Notes under the pieces: generated by a model
The model's input: the letters and a program-made list of their open reading frames with translations, nothing else
Database searches by the model: none
Told to the model about the DNA's origin: nothing
Shown here: positions 43,725 to 52,340 of the stretch, piece by piece
Numbering within the stretch: the first letter of the stretch is position 1
Layout: every line of letters begins with the position of its first letter
DNA from: Methanoregula sp.
GTDB lineage: Archaea > Halobacteriota > Methanomicrobia > Methanomicrobiales > Methanospirillaceae
Direction: 5' to 3'
Assembly (NCBI RefSeq): GCF_023227875.1
Contig: NZ_JALOCH010000003.1
Span: 62,001 to 126,000, forward strand
Length of the DNA stretch: 64,000 nt
Made by a program: the position numbers and the translations under genes

Positions 43725-44516
43725 ATGCAAGCAGAACTGCACCTCGTTGACGCCTTCACCAGCTCCGCGTTCCGCGGGAACACGGCGGGTGTCTGTATCC
43801 CGGACGGTCCGGCCGATGCGGCGTGGATGCAGCAGGTGGCTGCCGAACTGAAGCACTCGGAGACCGCGTTCCTCTTCCCGGAAGGAGCGGGCTGGAACCT
43901 GCGGTGGTTCACTCCCGAAAAGGAGGCAGAACTCTGCGGCCACGCCACGCTCGCCGCCGCGTTCGTGCTCTGGGAGACCGGCCGCGTTCCCCGGGACAAG
44001 GCGATCGTCTTTGAGACGCTCTCCGGCACGCTGACCGTCCGGCAGGAAGAGGACTGGATCAGCATGGATTTCCCGGCAGAACCGGCCGCTACATCCATGG
44101 CGATCCCCGGTCTTGGCGTGGCGCTCGGGATCGAGCCGTTGTATACCGGCCGGAACCGGTTCGATATCCTCGTGGAACTGCCCCTTGCGGACGATGTATG
44201 CAGCCTTGAACCCGACATGGACGCCCTCTCCACCATCAAGGCACGGGGGATCATCGTGACAGCGGCATCCGACCTCCCGCACTTCGACTTCGTCTCCCGG
44301 TTCTTTGCGCCATCCGCGGGGATACCGGAAGACCCGGTAACCGGTTCGGCCCACTGCTGCCTTGGGCCTTACTGGGGAGAGAAGCTGAACAAGACGGAAC
44401 TGGTCGGGTTCCAGTGCTCAGGCAGGGGCGGGTCGGTACGCGTGAATCTGAACAGCGACCGGGTCATCCTCGAAGGCCACGCGGTCCACGTGTTTTCGGG
44501 AAAACTTCTCGTGTAA
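43725..44516 (+). CDS. PhzF-family isomerase/epimerase-like protein
   Basis: The 264-residue protein has the PhzF/diaminopimelate-epimerase-type fold. FTSSAFRGNTAGVC near the N-terminus, KHSETAFLFP (the catalytic Glu in SETAF), FTPEKEAELCGHATLAAA and EDPVTGSAHCCLGPYW are the family signatures. Members act as isomerases in phenazine synthesis, but most archaeal ones have no known substrate and no phenazine genes occur here. I chose the ATG at 43725, directly before MQAELHLVDAF; an earlier frame opening lacks support. Confidence 0.9.
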   Translation: MQAELHLVDAFTSSAFRGNTAGVCIPDGPADAAWMQQVAAELKHSETAFLFPEGAGWNLRWFTPEKEAELCGHATLAAAFVLWETGRVPRDKAIVFETLSGTLTVRQEEDWISMDFPAEPAATSMAIPGLGVALGIEPLYTGRNRFDILVELPLADDVCSLEPDMDALSTIKARGIIVTAASDLPHFDFVSRFFAPSAGIPEDPVTGSAHCCLGPYWGEKLNKTELVGFQCSGRGGSVRVNLNSDRVILEGHAVHVFSGKLLV

Positions 44517-44603
44517 CTTTTTAATCATTTCCCGGAACCGGGCTGAACCGTTTTTCCCCTCCATAGTCCTTATCATTCCCCGGCTCCTACAATAACGGAA
44601 TTC

Positions 44604-45167
44604 ATGAACCTCATCACCCCCGTCCTTATCGGTATTGCGCTCGCGATGGACTGTCTTGCCGTCTCCCTTGCCATCGGGACATCGACAAAGACAAAACTCC
44701 TGAAAGCAGCGCTCATCATCGCGCTTTGTTTCGGCATTTTCCAGGCAGGTATGACGCTCGCCGGGTGGGCCGCCGGCACCGGGTTCACCCGTCTCATCAC
44801 CGGGTCCGATCACTGGCTGGCATTCCTCCTCCTCGCGATCATCGGCATCAAAATGATTCACGAGGGGCTCGGGAACGAGGATGAGGAGGAGATGCTCAGC
44901 GTCCTTCAGTTCGTGCCGGTGATGGTCCTCTCAATCTCCACGAGCATCGACGCGCTCGCAGTCGGGGTATCGTTTGCATTTCTCCAGATGAGCATCCTTA
45001 CGCCCGCCCTCATTATCGGGATCGTGGCCTTCATCATCTCGTTTATCGGCGTGATTACCGGCATGCGGCTCAAGTCCATACTCGGGAAACGGATTGAGAT
45101 CGTCGGCGGCTTCATCCTCATCCTTATCGGGCTGAATATTCTCTTCACGCATCTTACCGCGGGATAA
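44604..45167 (+). CDS. mntP: Putative manganese efflux pump, MntP family
   Basis: The 187-residue membrane protein has six helices in two inverted repeats. Each repeat carries the MntP acidic motif: ALAMDCLAVSLAIG in the first and STSIDALAVGVSFA in the second, with Asp in the membrane. An acidic loop NEDEEEM lies between. It probably exports Mn2+. I found no yybP-ykoY-type riboswitch in the 87-bp gap upstream. The neighbour downstream, convergent, is a P-type cation ATPase, so this may be a metal homeostasis patch. Confidence 0.9.
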   Translation: MNLITPVLIGIALAMDCLAVSLAIGTSTKTKLLKAALIIALCFGIFQAGMTLAGWAAGTGFTRLITGSDHWLAFLLLAIIGIKMIHEGLGNEDEEEMLSVLQFVPVMVLSISTSIDALAVGVSFAFLQMSILTPALIIGIVAFIISFIGVITGMRLKSILGKRIEIVGGFILILIGLNILFTHLTAG

Positions 45168-45194
45168 TGTCCGGCCGGTAATTGCATTTTCCCA

Positions 45195-47738
45195 TCACCT
45201 GCCCGATCCGCTCCGGTATTTGTAGCACTCAAACCAGATCACGCTCCCTATACCGGCCACGGTACAGAGCAGAAGATCAACAGGAGATACGGCCCCGAAA
45301 CGGAAGAGATCCTGGAGTGACGGGATGAAGAGGACAAGGACCAGGCAGATCAGCGTGCCCGCAAATACCCAGGCCATCGCCCGGTTGGGGGTGCGTAAGG
45401 TTGTAACGATCATATCCGACCAGGACCGGTTTGTCACGATGAGGCTGAGGTTGGCAATGACAATGGTGGTAAACGTCAGTGTCCTCACCTCTGCATCACC
45501 GAGTCCCCGGGCCAGTGCATCCAGGTAAATCACCAGGACCACGGCAAGGACGACGAATCCCTGCAGGAGACTGATCCCGAGCGTCTTTGTTGTAAACAGC
45601 CCCTCGCTTTTATGCCGGGGCGGGCGGGCCATTACGCCAGTTTCTTCTTTTTCCGATTCAAACACGATCGAGCAGGCCGGGTCAATGATCAGTTCGAGAA
45701 AAACGATATGGACCGGCAGCAGGATAAGGGGCAGGTTCAGGAGTACAGGAATGAGGGACATGCCTGCAATGGGAAGGTGAACGGAGATGATGTATGCCAT
45801 TGCTTTTTTCAGGTTGTCGAATATCCTCCGGCCAAGGCGTACTGCTGCAACAATGGAGGTGAAATTGTCATCGAGCAGCACGAGCGAGGAAGCTTCCCGG
45901 GCCACATCCGTTCCCCTCCCGCCCATGGCAATACCAATATCCGCCGATTTCAGGGCCGGCGCATCGTTCACGCCGTCACCGGTCATCGCTACCACTTCAC
46001 CGGCGGCTTTGAAGGCATTGACGATCCTGAGCTTCTGTTCCGGTACCACCCGGGCAAAGATACTGGCCGACGGGATCTGCTTCTGGAGGTCCTGTCCGCT
46101 CATCGCATCAAGCCCGGCACCGGTGATGCAGGTGTCATCACCGTCAAGACCGATCTCCCGTGCGATCTTCTTTGCGGTCAGCGGGTAATCCCCGGTGATC
46201 ATGACGACACGGATCCCCGCTGAACGGCATTCGGCAATGGCTTCTGCCACCAGCGGGCGGACCGGGTCGGCAAATCCCACGAGGCCAAGGAACGTAAACG
46301 TGAAATCATGCTGGCCTTCGGGAAGCCTGTGCCGGGTGAACGATGCCTTTGCCACTCCCAGGACCCGGAGTCCCTGTGCAGCCAGGGTGTTGACATGTGT
46401 GGCAAGCGCCTGCTGTTTCGCTGCATTGAAATGGCACAGGTCTGCGATAGCCTCAGGTGCGCCTTTTGCGGCAATGATATAGTCATTCCCATCCGGTGAG
46501 CGCCAGACATTGGACATTGCAAGGAGCTTTTGGGAAAGCGGGTATTCTGTGATCAGTTCCCAGCCGGTGTGGATATGTTCCGTCCTCCCAAAATCCCCGT
46601 CGCTGAGCCGGACGAGTGCCTTCTCCATGGGGTCGAAAGGATCCTTCTTGCAGGCAAGGATGGCAAACTCGGCCAGCTCATGGCAGATCTCCGCCACTGA
46701 ATTTTTTCCCGTGGCATCGTGTTCGCAGAACTGCCCCCCGGCAAAAAAGGACTGGACGGTCATCCGGTTCTCGGTGATGGTGCCGGTTTTGTCCACGCAG
46801 AGCACGGTTGCCGAACCCAGGGTCTCTATTGCGGGCTCCTGGCGGGTCAGCACATTTTTCCGCGAGATCCTCCATGCGCCAAGGGCAAGGAATACGGTCA
46901 GGACTACGGGGAACTCTTCCGGCAGGATTGCCATTGCAAGGGTGATCCCGGCGAGGAGCCCTTCAAGCCAATTGCCCCTGGTCAGGCCATAGACAACAAC
47001 GATAATGATGCAGAGGAAAATGCCCACGATGGCGATCAACCGGACAATGCGGGAAATTTCGACCTTGAGCCGGGATTCGTCGCGTTCCACGGTCTGCAGG
47101 ACGGTGCCAATCTTTCCCATCTCTGTCCGGGCACCCGTAGACCTGACCTCAGCAAGGCCATGGCCCTGCACGACCAGTGTCCCGGAATAGACGAACGGCT
47201 GGTCATCACCCCCGGGTCGTAATGCATGCATGCCCGGGGTCCAGGAAATTTTCCGGACCGGAACCGACTCCCCGGTCAGGAGCGATTCATCCACGGAGAC
47301 GTTATTGGAGAAGAGGAGGACGCCATCCGCCGCGACCCGGTCGCCTTCGACAAGAATGAGCATGTCGCCGGTCACTACTTCCCGTCCCGCAATCCGTTTG
47401 TGTTCCCCGTCGCGGAACACCAGTGCCCGGGGGCTCGCGAGGTCCCGGAGCGCTTCTAAAGCCCGTTCAGTCTTCTGTTCCTGATACACGGTGATGCCGA
47501 TGATGAGGAAGACAAAACTCATCAGCATAAGGGCTTCAGTCACATCGCCAAGGAGAAAATAGATCAGGCCACTGACGACCAGCAGGATGAACATCGGCTC
47601 TTTGATCACGTTAACGATTATGCCGAAGATGCCGTGTTTACCTGATTCGGGAAGTTCGTTGTATCCCTCCTTGCGGATCTTTTCAGCTGCTTCGGCACTG
47701 GAAAGTCCTTTGACGGATTCTATGTCAAGAGCTGGCAT
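45195..47738 (-). CDS. Cation-transporting P-type ATPase (P2-like)
   Basis: The 847-residue pump has the N-terminal cation-ATPase domain (GLSSAEAAEKIRKEGYNELP), actuator motif SLLTGESVPV, phosphorylation site CVDKTGTIT, MITGDYPLTAKKIA and TGDGVNDAPALKSADIGIAMG, with about ten membrane helices. The ion-binding helix M4 reads AILPEEFPVVLT rather than the PEGLP of calcium pumps. M6 reads IDPACSIVFESE. The family is clear. The ion could be Ca2+, Mn2+ or another, given these changes. It converges on mntP. The ATG at 47738 gives a standard N-terminus. Confidence 0.92.
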   Translation of the reverse strand: MPALDIESVKGLSSAEAAEKIRKEGYNELPESGKHGIFGIIVNVIKEPMFILLVVSGLIYFLLGDVTEALMLMSFVFLIIGITVYQEQKTERALEALRDLASPRALVFRDGEHKRIAGREVVTGDMLILVEGDRVAADGVLLFSNNVSVDESLLTGESVPVRKISWTPGMHALRPGGDDQPFVYSGTLVVQGHGLAEVRSTGARTEMGKIGTVLQTVERDESRLKVEISRIVRLIAIVGIFLCIIIVVVYGLTRGNWLEGLLAGITLAMAILPEEFPVVLTVFLALGAWRISRKNVLTRQEPAIETLGSATVLCVDKTGTITENRMTVQSFFAGGQFCEHDATGKNSVAEICHELAEFAILACKKDPFDPMEKALVRLSDGDFGRTEHIHTGWELITEYPLSQKLLAMSNVWRSPDGNDYIIAAKGAPEAIADLCHFNAAKQQALATHVNTLAAQGLRVLGVAKASFTRHRLPEGQHDFTFTFLGLVGFADPVRPLVAEAIAECRSAGIRVVMITGDYPLTAKKIAREIGLDGDDTCITGAGLDAMSGQDLQKQIPSASIFARVVPEQKLRIVNAFKAAGEVVAMTGDGVNDAPALKSADIGIAMGGRGTDVAREASSLVLLDDNFTSIVAAVRLGRRIFDNLKKAMAYIISVHLPIAGMSLIPVLLNLPLILLPVHIVFLELIIDPACSIVFESEKEETGVMARPPRHKSEGLFTTKTLGISLLQGFVVLAVVLVIYLDALARGLGDAEVRTLTFTTIVIANLSLIVTNRSWSDMIVTTLRTPNRAMAWVFAGTLICLVLVLFIPSLQDLFRFGAVSPVDLLLCTVAGIGSVIWFECYKYRSGSGR

Positions 47739-47981
47739 CAGGGGGCACCCGTCCCGACAGGAAACAAGGTAATATTCCCGGGAACACTGGTGATTTTTCC
47801 TTCGGGATTTTTTCTCATTTTAACGGACGTCACGGTTTATCCTGCATCTCATTCCATATGCGGGTATTCACACTGGTATGAGAAAAGGAATTCGATGAAA
47901 GGGGTAACCCGGGAACAAAAATCCCAAAATCAACGACCCTCTTAAAAAAAACTTGCCCCGTGGTAGTAAAAAAGTGCAGCG

Positions 47982-48311
47982 TTACCGCCGCTTTGGTTTC
48001 TTCGCGTCATCAAGCCCGGCAAGCGCAGCTGGCAGGCACTCCAGTACCGTGACGAGCCCGGTCAGGTGCAGGTTCATGACGACTGCGCCCACGATCTCGT
48101 CTTTGTTTGCGCCAGTGTCCTGCGCCATCATCGCGTGGATCTTCACCCCCTCAGGGTTCCGGGTCGCGGTCTGGATGGCAACATTGATCAACTGCTTTGT
48201 CTTCTGGTCAAGACCGCATAAGGACTTCTGCACTTCAACAAGGTTTTCGAACCTCTCGGCAAGTTCCGGGCATTCCCGCCGGAAGAGATCAAACGGGTTC
48301 TTTGTCTGCAT
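47982..48311 (-). CDS. Carboxymuconolactone decarboxylase family protein
   Basis: The 109-residue helical protein has the CMD/AhpD-like layout: FDLFRRECPELAERFENLV, then LDQKTKQLINVAIQTATRNPEGVKIHAMMAQDTGANKDEI. The CxxCH redox motif of AhpD-type peroxidases is not present at the GVKIHAMMA position, so a thiol peroxidase role is unlikely. GGGAG eight bases upstream supports the ATG at 48311 over a GTG three codons earlier. It is divergent from fae-hps. Confidence 0.85.
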   Translation of the reverse strand: MQTKNPFDLFRRECPELAERFENLVEVQKSLCGLDQKTKQLINVAIQTATRNPEGVKIHAMMAQDTGANKDEIVGAVVMNLHLTGLVTVLECLPAALAGLDDAKKPKRR

Positions 48312-48441
48312 CGTGAACACTCCCAGGATACGTTAGTGCTGGGAGTCCCGGATGATAAGGCCTCGCACTGCGTGAGATGGCCGCCGGTTAGTAACTTTAT
48401 CATAGATTAGCGGCACATAATTGAACAGTACGGAGAGTTCC

Positions 48442-49623
48442 ATGTATCTTGTCGGAGAAGCACTTATTGGCGATGGCGCGGAACTGGCGCACATCGACCT
48501 CTTAATGGGAGATAAGGAAGGGCCGATCGGGTCGGCTTTTGCAAATGCGGTTTCACAACTGTCAGTCGGGCACACTCCGCTCCTTGCGGTTGTCCGCCCG
48601 AACCTGCTTACGAAACCGGCAACGGTCGTCATCCCGAAGGTCACCTTAAAGGACATGTCCCAGGTCAACGAGATGTTCGGCCCGGTGCAGGCTGCGGTCG
48701 CAAAGGCGGTTGCGGACTGCGTTGAAGAGAACGCGTTTGCCGGGATCGATGTCGAGAGTGTCGTCATCCTCGTGTCCGCGTTTGTCCACCCGGAGGCAAA
48801 GGACTACAACCGGATCTACCGGTACAACTACGGTGCGACGAAGCTCGCTCTCCACCGTGCGCTGGACAAGTTCCCGGACACAAAGACGCTCGTGTTCGAG
48901 AAAGACCGTGCGGCCCACGGCATCATGGGATTCAAGGTGCAGCGCCTCTGGGACCCGCCGTACCTCCAGGTAGCAATGGACCTCGTGGACATGGGCAAGG
49001 TCGCCCAGGTCTTAAAGGATGTGCCCGAGAACGACCACGTGATCATCGAGGCAGGGACCCCGCTGATCAAGAAGTTCGGCCTCTCGGTCATTGGCGAGAT
49101 CCGCAAGCTCCGCCCGAATGCATTCATCATCGCGGACATGAAGATCCTCGACACCGGCAACCTCGAGGCCCGGATGGCAGCCGATGCAACCGCTGACGCG
49201 GTCGTGGTCTCCGGCCTTGCCCCGACCTCGACCATCGAGAAGGCAATCTCCGAAGCCCGCAAGGTCGGTATCTACTCCATCGTGGACATGCTCAACGTGA
49301 CAAGCCCGGCAAAGCTGATCGCGACCCTGAAGGTCAAGCCCGACATCGTAGAACTCCACCGTGCGATCGATGTGGAAGAGAGCGCCCATGCATGGGGCGA
49401 CATCCCGGCGATCAAGAAGGCGGCCGGCGGCAAGCTGCTCGTTGCAACTGCGGGCGGCATCCGTGTCGATGTCGTGAAGGATGCACTCAGGGCAGGCGCT
49501 GACATCCTCGTGGTCGGCCGTGCCATCACCGCCTCGAAGGACATCGGCCACGCAGCCGACGAGTTCCTCGACCAGCTGAACCGGGAAGAGATCGACCAGT
49601 TCAGGGTGATGACTGACTTTTAA
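48442..49623 (+). CDS. fae-hps: Bifunctional formaldehyde-activating enzyme / hexulose-6-phosphate synthase
   Basis: In the 393-residue fusion, residues 1-160 are Fae (GEALIGDGAELAHIDLLMG with the catalytic His), which condenses formaldehyde with tetrahydromethanopterin. Residues about 175-393 are Hps (DMKILDTGNLEARMA, VELHRAIDVEE, VVGRAIT), a TIM barrel that splits or forms hexulose 6-phosphate. In methanogens the fusion links ribose phosphate synthesis to C1 metabolism. CGGAGAG lies before the ATG at 48442. A fragment of the Hps part, matching 49378-49486, is repeated at 50410-50518. Confidence 0.95.
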   Translation: MYLVGEALIGDGAELAHIDLLMGDKEGPIGSAFANAVSQLSVGHTPLLAVVRPNLLTKPATVVIPKVTLKDMSQVNEMFGPVQAAVAKAVADCVEENAFAGIDVESVVILVSAFVHPEAKDYNRIYRYNYGATKLALHRALDKFPDTKTLVFEKDRAAHGIMGFKVQRLWDPPYLQVAMDLVDMGKVAQVLKDVPENDHVIIEAGTPLIKKFGLSVIGEIRKLRPNAFIIADMKILDTGNLEARMAADATADAVVVSGLAPTSTIEKAISEARKVGIYSIVDMLNVTSPAKLIATLKVKPDIVELHRAIDVEESAHAWGDIPAIKKAAGGKLLVATAGGIRVDVVKDALRAGADILVVGRAITASKDIGHAADEFLDQLNREEIDQFRVMTDF

Positions 49624-49762
49624 ATCTGCAATCTTTTTTCATCTTCCGGTAGATTGCCAGCCTGTTGTTCATCTGAATATTTTGCTATTCACCCGTGAAT
49701 GCAAGGGATCTCTCCTGCAACTGTTGTGCAAACGCCAGATTTATTTTCAGAACCATCCAAGG

Positions 49763-49778
49763 TTGTACAACTGTACAA
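49763..49778. promoter_or_regulatory. Palindromic operator candidate of the toxin-antitoxin pair
   Basis: GTTGTACAAC is a perfect 10-bp palindrome at 49762-49771, immediately followed by TGTACAA, giving two overlapping TTGTACAA-like half-site sets. The site lies about 60-70 bp before the antitoxin start and downstream of an A/T-rich TTTATTTT stretch. Toxin-antitoxin operons are often repressed by their own proteins at such sites. Confidence 0.5.
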
Positions 49779-49833
49779 TCTTGCACTAGTATCCCGCCGG
49801 GGCAAGAGCTCCCGACAGGGCATCAATCATGAT

Positions 49834-50082
49834 ATGGTGAAGGAGAATATGACACAGGCAGTTATCCGGCAGGAAGAAGTTGCGAACAAGAGGGTGGCCC
49901 TCACCGAGAGCACCTGGGTTGCTCTCTCACGGTTGAAAAAGCCGGGGAAGACATTCGGGGAGACTGTTGCAGATCTCATAGCGGAGCATCAGGCCCGGAT
50001 GCTCGAACGCGATCTTGACGCGATCGATAAGAACGCCCACTACGTTTCCTGGGACAAGGCCAAAAAAGATCTCGGCCTCTGA
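49834..50082 (+). CDS. Antitoxin of a RelE-type pair (probable)
   Basis: The protein has about 82 residues from MVKENM, or 77 if the ATG at 49849 is used, which has AAGGAG very close. The core NKRVALTESTWVALSRLKKPGKTFGETVADLI looks like a ribbon-helix-helix type DNA-binding start followed by a long amphipathic helix (EHQARMLERDLDAIDKN) that could wrap the toxin. The frame is open to 49699 but the upstream part covers the palindromic operator and is unlikely coding. The toxin gene begins 13 bp after its stop. Confidence 0.75.
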   Translation: MVKENMTQAVIRQEEVANKRVALTESTWVALSRLKKPGKTFGETVADLIAEHQARMLERDLDAIDKNAHYVSWDKAKKDLGL

Positions 50083-50094
50083 ACGGGGCAGACC

Positions 50095-50427
50095 GTGCGA
50101 ATAGAGATCGAAGACGAGGTAAAGGCGTTCATCCGGGAGAGGCCCGAGAAAGACCGGCGGGTTATCGGCGAACATATCGAACGGCTCACAAAACACCCGG
50201 ATGCACAGGGCAATATCAAGCGGCTCAAGACCCGGAAGCCCCGGTGGAGGATGCATATCTCCTCGAAGTTCGTGCTGTTCTATTACGTTGTCGATGATAC
50301 GGTATACATCGATCACATCATGAGCCAGGAACTTGCGCACAAGAACTACGGGAAGATTTCGCGATCTTCACCCGGTAAAATCATTTTTATTACCGCATGT
50401 GCGGGGAACGAGAGCGCCCATGCATGA
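50095..50427 (+). CDS. RelE/ParE-superfamily toxin (probable) with a captured C-terminal tail
   Basis: The 110-residue basic protein starts with GTG. IEIEDEVKAFIRERPEKDRRVIGEHIERLTKHP is the first helix pair. IKRLKTRKPRWRMHIS, KFVLFYYVVDDTVYIDHIMSQ and the final HKNY region match RelE-fold toxins that cut mRNA or block the ribosome. Its last codons, reading NESAHA and stop, lie inside a duplicated fragment of fae-hps, where the same reading frame gives EESAHA. The tail is therefore probably a recent addition, and its effect on activity is unknown. Confidence 0.78.
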   Translation: MRIEIEDEVKAFIRERPEKDRRVIGEHIERLTKHPDAQGNIKRLKTRKPRWRMHISSKFVLFYYVVDDTVYIDHIMSQELAHKNYGKISRSSPGKIIFITACAGNESAHA

Positions 50428-50518
50428 GGCGACATCCCGGCGATCAAGAAGGCAGCCGGCGGCAAGCTGCTCATTGCGACCGACGGCGACATCCGTGTCG
50501 ATGTCGTGAAGGATGCAC
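50410..50518 (+). pseudogene. Remnant of the Hps part of fae-hps
   Basis: The 109 bases align without gaps to 49378-49486 inside fae-hps with about eight mismatches. Weaker similarity runs on to about 50545. An early TGA interrupts the frame (ATGCATGG is ATGCATGA here). The intact gene and this fragment flank the toxin-antitoxin pair as direct repeats about 1.03 kb apart. Confidence 0.9.
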
Positions 50519-50650
50519 GAGAAGGCCGGTGCGGATATAGGGAGAACCGGTTCCCGGTGCAAAAAAATCGCAGGAAATTATTTTTTAGGACCCGCCCAAT
50601 TAAAAGACAGCACAGTATCCGATGCTGATATATCGGTTACGAGGTTTTTC

Positions 50651-51508
50651 ATGAGCAAGACCCTGATGGTAATCCTGGCAATCGCTGTCACTCTCTGCCT
50701 CCTTGCCACGGCAGGGTGCACGAATGCCTCCCCTCCGGCCACCCGCCTGGCAGTGCAGACAACCCCGCACTACCCAACCGTATCGATCAATGCAACGCCC
50801 GTACAGTATGCCGAAGTCAACGGTATTTCGCTGGCATACCGGGAATTCGGGTCCGGTGAACCCCTCCTGCTCGTCCCGGGATTCGGCGCCACCATGGATA
50901 CTGCGTGGAACGAGACCTTCCTTGGGATCCTTGCCACCCAATACCATGTCTATACCTATGACCACCGGGGGATGGGATACAGCGGCGACAACGATGCAAC
51001 GCCGGCAATTTCCCAGTATGCGGAAGATGCCGCCGGGCTGATGACGGCTCTCGGGTATGACAGCATGCACGTGTACGGCGCCTCGATGGGGTCCACAGTC
51101 TCCCAGCAGCTGGTCATCGATCACCCTGAGCGCGTCCGGAAACTGGTCCTGGACTCCGTGACCTACAGCATCCGGGTCCCCGAGACCCAGCTGTTGTTCT
51201 CCATCATCAACGAGTCTGCAACCGATCCCACGCAGACGGCCGGCGTCCGGGAGGAAGCCCGGGCAAACCTTGCATGGAACGGGTCCTGGGATAACCTTTC
51301 CGGGATCCAGAAGGATGTTATGCTGGTCGTGGGCACCGAAGATGTCCTGACACCCGACCCGGTTACGGTCCGGATGGCCGGGCAGATCAATGGCTCATGG
51401 CTCGTGCGGTTCAGGGGACTCCCGCATGTCGGGTCGCACTATGCCCCGGTCGAGTACGGGGAAAATGCTCTCAATTTCCTCGGCATGGACGAGTCGCCGC
51501 TTGAGTGA
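50651..51508 (+). CDS. Alpha/beta-hydrolase lipoprotein
   Basis: The 285-residue protein starts MSKTLMVILAIAVTLCLLAT and has a lipobox ATAGC (Cys near 23), so it should be surface-anchored. YREFGSGEPLLLVPGFG is the strand/oxyanion region. HRGMGYSGDND, the elbow VYGASMGSTVS (Ser nucleophile), VGTEDVLTP (acid) and GLPHVGSHY (His) complete a credible triad. It probably hydrolyses an ester or amide outside the cell. GAGG seven bases upstream supports this ATG. Earlier codons of the open frame belong to the fae-hps remnant. Confidence 0.87.
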   Translation: MSKTLMVILAIAVTLCLLATAGCTNASPPATRLAVQTTPHYPTVSINATPVQYAEVNGISLAYREFGSGEPLLLVPGFGATMDTAWNETFLGILATQYHVYTYDHRGMGYSGDNDATPAISQYAEDAAGLMTALGYDSMHVYGASMGSTVSQQLVIDHPERVRKLVLDSVTYSIRVPETQLLFSIINESATDPTQTAGVREEARANLAWNGSWDNLSGIQKDVMLVVGTEDVLTPDPVTVRMAGQINGSWLVRFRGLPHVGSHYAPVEYGENALNFLGMDESPLE

Positions 51509-51568
51509 GGGAATTCTTTTTTTAACGGAGGGGCCGGGCATGAACCTCCCCGGTACGTCCCCGCCGCA

Positions 51569-51820
51569 TCAGGGAACAGGTACACTTTTCCGGCACACGT
51601 TGTCGCAGAACCCGCAGCTGTTGCCGGCAGGTATGCACTGGTTCAAGCATTCCAGCCAGACCATGGAACGTTCGTTTCTCGGTGCCTGCAGGTCCTGCTG
51701 GGCCGGGAGATCGATGACGAAAAAGTGTACTCCGGCAAAGAAACTACCGGCGATCACTCAGCAGACCATAATCAACACGAGCCGGGCGAGTGGCGATTTT
51801 TCCGTGTGTGGTGCGGTCAA
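51569..51820 (-). pseudogene. Broken copy of a small Cys-rich membrane/exported protein
   Basis: The translated minus strand reads EKSPLARLVLIMVC, stop, VIAGSFFAGVHFFVIDLPAQQ and so on. This parallels RSPLARLVLFMVCLSIAGSV and AIDIPEQQDVQPP of the intact protein at 52038-52340. A TGA at 51758-51760 interrupts the membrane helix and no good start codon remains. The Cys-rich tail (CLNQCIPAG, CGFCDNVC) is still readable. The rest of 51509-52037 holds nothing else I can support. Confidence 0.72.
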
Positions 51821-52037
51821 TGATACCGAATCAGCCTCGTTACCCCCTGGTTGGCGTGGCGGGCATATACTCTCTGATGACCAATGGCCGCGAGCCCGCC
51901 TGCGTGATTGCCGATAAGGATGGCGAAACGGCGGCGGAGTAAAAAGAATTCTGTCGCTGCCGGGGGAAGACTGGTATTGTTTGCATCAGGCGATAAAAAT
52001 GGTATCCCCCGGGTATAATCTGTATGACGTAAACGTA

Positions 52038-52340
52038 TCAGCCGCACGACATACCTATAACCTGCATTGCATTGATGGTGCACGAGTACGCTTTCTGTCC
52101 CCCCTCCATGCAGACGGCAAATCCCGCAGAACCATACCTGTTGTTCATGCAGGAGCAGACAATGTTCTGCGCCACCGCATCCAAGCAGAAATCGCCCGAA
52201 TTGGCCGGTGGCTGAACATCCTGTTGCTCCGGGATGTCGATGGCGTAATAGTGTGCCGCGGCAACAACACTCCCTGCAATCGAGAGACAGACCATGAAGA
52301 GAACGAGCCGGGCGAGCGGTGACCTTGTGGATTCCTCCAT
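52038..52340 (-). CDS. Small Cys-rich exported or membrane-anchored protein
   Basis: The 100-residue protein has a hydrophobic N-terminal helix (about 9-33). After it lies an outer domain with six cysteines (52, 62, 64, 77, 87 and 99) in CSCMNNRYGSAGFAVC and YSCTINAMQ contexts. The cysteines may form disulfides. I recognise no family. AAGGAGGT ten bases before the ATG is a strong ribosome site and separates the gene from a longer open frame. A damaged paralogue lies about 200 bp downstream. Confidence 0.68.
   Translation of the reverse strand: MEESTRSPLARLVLFMVCLSIAGSVVAAAHYYAIDIPEQQDVQPPANSGDFCLDAVAQNIVCSCMNNRYGSAGFAVCMEGGQKAYSCTINAMQVIGMSCG

Noticed and set aside
44517..44603. Manganese riboswitch before mntP
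   Set aside because: The gap is only 87 bp and shows no yybP-ykoY-like consensus that I could recognise.
48442..49623. Two separate genes for Fae and Hps
   Set aside because: The frame is continuous through both domains with no stop or start between them; fusions are usual in methanogens.
51390..51917. A 175-codon plus-strand frame
   Set aside because: It starts inside the hydrolase lipoprotein gene and runs opposite the broken Cys-rich gene; no protein-like pattern.
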